A program made the translations under genes and the position numbers. Shown piece after piece: positions 5,570-6,845 of a stretch of DNA of 6,845 nt. Position 1 is the stretch's first letter, and the number at the start of each line of letters is the position of its first letter. The notes under the pieces were generated by a model, which had not been told where the DNA came from, ran no database searches, and saw nothing but the letters and a program-made list of their open reading frames with translations. This stretch comes from Pseudonocardiales bacterium (GTDB taxonomy: Bacteria; Actinomycetota; Actinomycetes; Mycobacteriales; Pseudonocardiaceae): positions 1 to 6,845 of the forward strand of contig JAODNG010000294.1 of NCBI GenBank assembly GCA_025465385.1. The letters run 5' to 3'.

Positions 5570-5845
5570 TTGCTGTACCCGTCGCCAACAGAGGCACGCG
5601 AAATAGCTAACCACTGGCTGTTACCGTTCACATACTGTAAGTTATTGTTGCAATCGCCACTCGGATGGCTTACTTTCGAGGTTGCGTGACCACGGAGAGT
5701 AAGGGGGGACCAGCTCGGATCACCTTCGGGGTTGCTGCCGAGCGCGGCGCTCGACCGCGCGCTCATAGGGGCTGCAGGCGATTCCGAGGCCGATCCGGGT
5801 TTTTTTGGCTTGCATGGCTCCTCCGTCGGCCAGAAAAGGAGCGAT
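5570..5845. other. intergenic region upstream of the Tyr-rich gene
   Basis: About 275 bases with no convincing gene. An AT-richer stretch (5600-5655) holds TACTGT (5633-5638), a weak -10 candidate without a good -35. A perfect 7-bp inverted repeat, CGAGCGC-G-GCGCTCG, lies at 5739-5753, and seven consecutive T occur at 5800-5806. The region probably holds the promoter and 5' untranslated leader of the small gene at 5846. Confidence 0.45.
5739..5753. repeat. perfect 15-bp inverted repeat
   Basis: CGAGCGC and GCGCTCG are separated by one base. With such a tight centre it is better placed to be a dimeric protein-binding site than an RNA hairpin. It lies about 90 bases before the Tyr-rich gene. 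GC-rich palindromes of this size can also occur by chance in such DNA. Confidence 0.3.
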
Positions 5846-6079
5846 ATGAGGGTTTCAGACGTCTTCACACTAGCCGCGGACAGCGGAAGCGGCGGTGACA
5901 GTTACTCGAACTTTGGCTGCAGTGCTGGGGACTGTTACGCAGGGGATTACGGCCGCTACAGCTACAACTACTACAGCGTCTACAACCCCTCCGCAGGGAA
6001 CTACGGCGGGTACTACAACGGCGGATTGCGTAACGAAAGTGCGACCCGCGGCGAAGGATTCGACCGGATTCAAGGGTAG
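5846..6079 (+). CDS. small Tyr/Gly/Ser-rich protein
   Basis: A 77-residue product with no recognised family. The first 12 residues (MRVSDVFTLAAD) look like an ordinary folded or leader segment. Residues 13-60 are low complexity, with 11 Tyr in 38 positions (20-57), much Gly, Ser and Asn, and two Cys (25 and 30); the motif types are DYGRYSYNYY and GNYGGYYNGG. A polar charged tail follows. There is no signal peptide or membrane helix. ATG 5846 is preceded by AAAAGGAG (5834-5841) with a 4-nt gap. The coding frame is supported by all 11 Tyr codons being TAC and by strong third-position GC in the core; the frame is open upstream to 5732 without such a signal. It could be a modified-peptide precursor (leader plus Tyr-rich core), a sticky envelope protein, or a condensate-type protein. 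No modifying enzyme is in the window. Confidence 0.6.
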   Translation: MRVSDVFTLAADSGSGGDSYSNFGCSAGDCYAGDYGRYSYNYYSVYNPSAGNYGGYYNGGLRNESATRGEGFDRIQG

Positions 6080-6100
6080 CTCGCACCATGCGGCTCGCCC

Positions 6101-6151
6101 GGCGGTGGCCCGCACTCCGGTCAGTTCGCGGCAGGGGATAAGGCCACCGCC
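6101..6151. terminator. hairpin between convergent genes
   Basis: GGCGGTGGCC (6101-6110) and GGCCACCGCC (6142-6151) are perfect 10-bp arms around a 31-nt loop, placed between the stop codons of the Tyr-rich gene and the convergent hydrolase gene. Its position suggests it stops transcription from both sides. The long loop and weak U-tracts lower the confidence. Confidence 0.5.
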
Positions 6152-6154
6152 TGG

Positions 6155-6796
6155 TCAGATTTTCATCGCCTCGGCGTGCGCGGCAATCTGGATGTCGGTG
6201 CCCGTGGGGGCGAGCTCACGGAACAGCCCATAGTACTTCTCGGGTGTGGCCAAAATGGCCTGGTGAATCGGCACCGCGAGCGGCGGCGCGATGGCGCGAA
6301 GGTAGTCCACCGCCTCGGAAACTTTAAGCCACGGCGCCGCCGTCGGCAGCAGCAACAGGTCGATATCGTGAGCTGGCACGGTGAAGGAATCCCCGGGGTG
6401 CAGGACGGTGCCGGTGTCGTCCGATATCAGGTAGCCGTTATTCGGCACCACCGGGATATCCGGATGGATCACTCCGTGATCGCCGCCGATCACCTCCACC
6501 GTCGTCCCGGCCAGTTCGAGTTGCTGCCCGGGTTCCACCACTTGATGCGCGATGCCGGCGGCGGTGAGTTGCGGCGCTGAGCCGGAGTCGACCAGTAGTT
6601 GCGCAGCTGGGTTGGCGGCCAGCAATGCGGGCATCCGGGCGAGGTCGAGGTGGTCAGGGTGCTGGTGAGTCACCAAGACCGCATTCAGGCCAGTGAGCTC
6701 GTCGAAGTCTGCGGAGTAGATCCCCGGATCCAGCAGCAACCGAGCCGTCCCGATCTCTACCAGCACACAGGACTGCCCGAAATGCACGAGCTGCAC
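6155..6796 (-). CDS. metallo-beta-lactamase-fold metal-dependent hydrolase (UPF0173-like)
   Basis: A 213-residue single-domain hydrolase, probably cytoplasmic, of the small beta-lactamase-like group (COG2220/UPF0173 type). The metal-binding set is complete: THQHPDH at 43-49 (His44, His46, Asp48, His49), GGDHG at 104-108 (His107), HPGDS at 133-137 (Asp136) and PIHQA at 176-180 (His178). Two metal ions, usually zinc, and hydrolysis of an ester, lactone or phosphodiester are expected from the superfamily; the substrate cannot be told. The GTG start at 6796 was chosen because AGGAGG (6809-6804) lies 7 nt upstream; a TTG at 6823 would add nine residues but place this ribosome site inside the gene. 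It converges on the Tyr-rich gene. No signal peptide is seen, and the family is widespread in mycobacteria. Confidence 0.92.
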   Translation of the reverse strand: MQLVHFGQSCVLVEIGTARLLLDPGIYSADFDELTGLNAVLVTHQHPDHLDLARMPALLAANPAAQLLVDSGSAPQLTAAGIAHQVVEPGQQLELAGTTVEVIGGDHGVIHPDIPVVPNNGYLISDDTGTVLHPGDSFTVPAHDIDLLLLPTAAPWLKVSEAVDYLRAIAPPLAVPIHQAILATPEKYYGLFRELAPTGTDIQIAAHAEAMKI

Positions 6797-6830
6797 GGAT
6801 ACACCTCCTGTGTTGGCGCCCAATGCCGGT

Positions 6831-6844
6831 GGCCGCCGGCGGCC
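6831..6844. repeat. 14-bp perfect palindrome at the window edge
   Basis: GGCCGCCGGCGGCC reads identically on both strands, 35 bases upstream of the hydrolase start codon. It could be an operator or part of a stem cut by the window end, or just GC-rich sequence. Low information. Confidence 0.2.
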
Positions 6845-6845
6845 C

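Noticed and set aside
6176..6580. 134-codon plus-strand ORF near the window end
   Set aside because: Antisense to the hydrolase gene, whose complete metal-binding motif set fixes the coding strand.

Overview
The window reads as high-GC actinobacterial chromosome, most likely from Mycobacterium or a close mycolic-acid-forming relative. The main reason is a LeuA that follows the mycobacterial/corynebacterial 2-isopropylmalate synthase closely over its whole length. GTG starts, strong GGAGG ribosome sites and GC-rich third codon positions fit. The species cannot be named from sequence alone.

Layout. Positions 1-59 may hold the last 18 codons of a plus-strand gene that converges on leuA. leuA runs on the minus strand (56-1894). 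It is preceded by a probable leucine-rich leader peptide (1973-2047) whose end lies in a predicted RNA stem, so leuA looks attenuator-controlled. A small two-helix membrane protein (2152-2469) is transcribed away from leuA. About 670 bases without a convincing gene follow; they hold inverted repeats, weak promoter candidates and one doubtful small ORF with a good ribosome site.

The most unusual part is 3138-5506: three adjacent plus-strand genes with junctions of 13 and 10 nt, each later gene with its own strong Shine-Dalgarno site. Each encodes an N-terminal membrane anchor followed by a long, almost perfectly phased heptad-repeat stalk (12, 15 and 19 heptads). I recognise no named family. 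They look like paralogues that grew by duplication of a 21-bp unit and probably form membrane-tethered coiled-coil stalks outside the cytoplasmic membrane, perhaps as one complex. A 13-bp perfect hairpin (5538-5569) closes the operon.

Downstream are a small tyrosine/glycine/serine-rich protein gene (5846-6079), a hairpin between convergent genes (6101-6151), and a complete metallo-beta-lactamase-fold hydrolase on the minus strand (6155-6796). leuA and the hydrolase look like ordinary chromosomal genes. The stalk operon and the tyrosine-rich gene between them look like accessory cell-envelope functions, and nothing in the window links them functionally to leucine synthesis.
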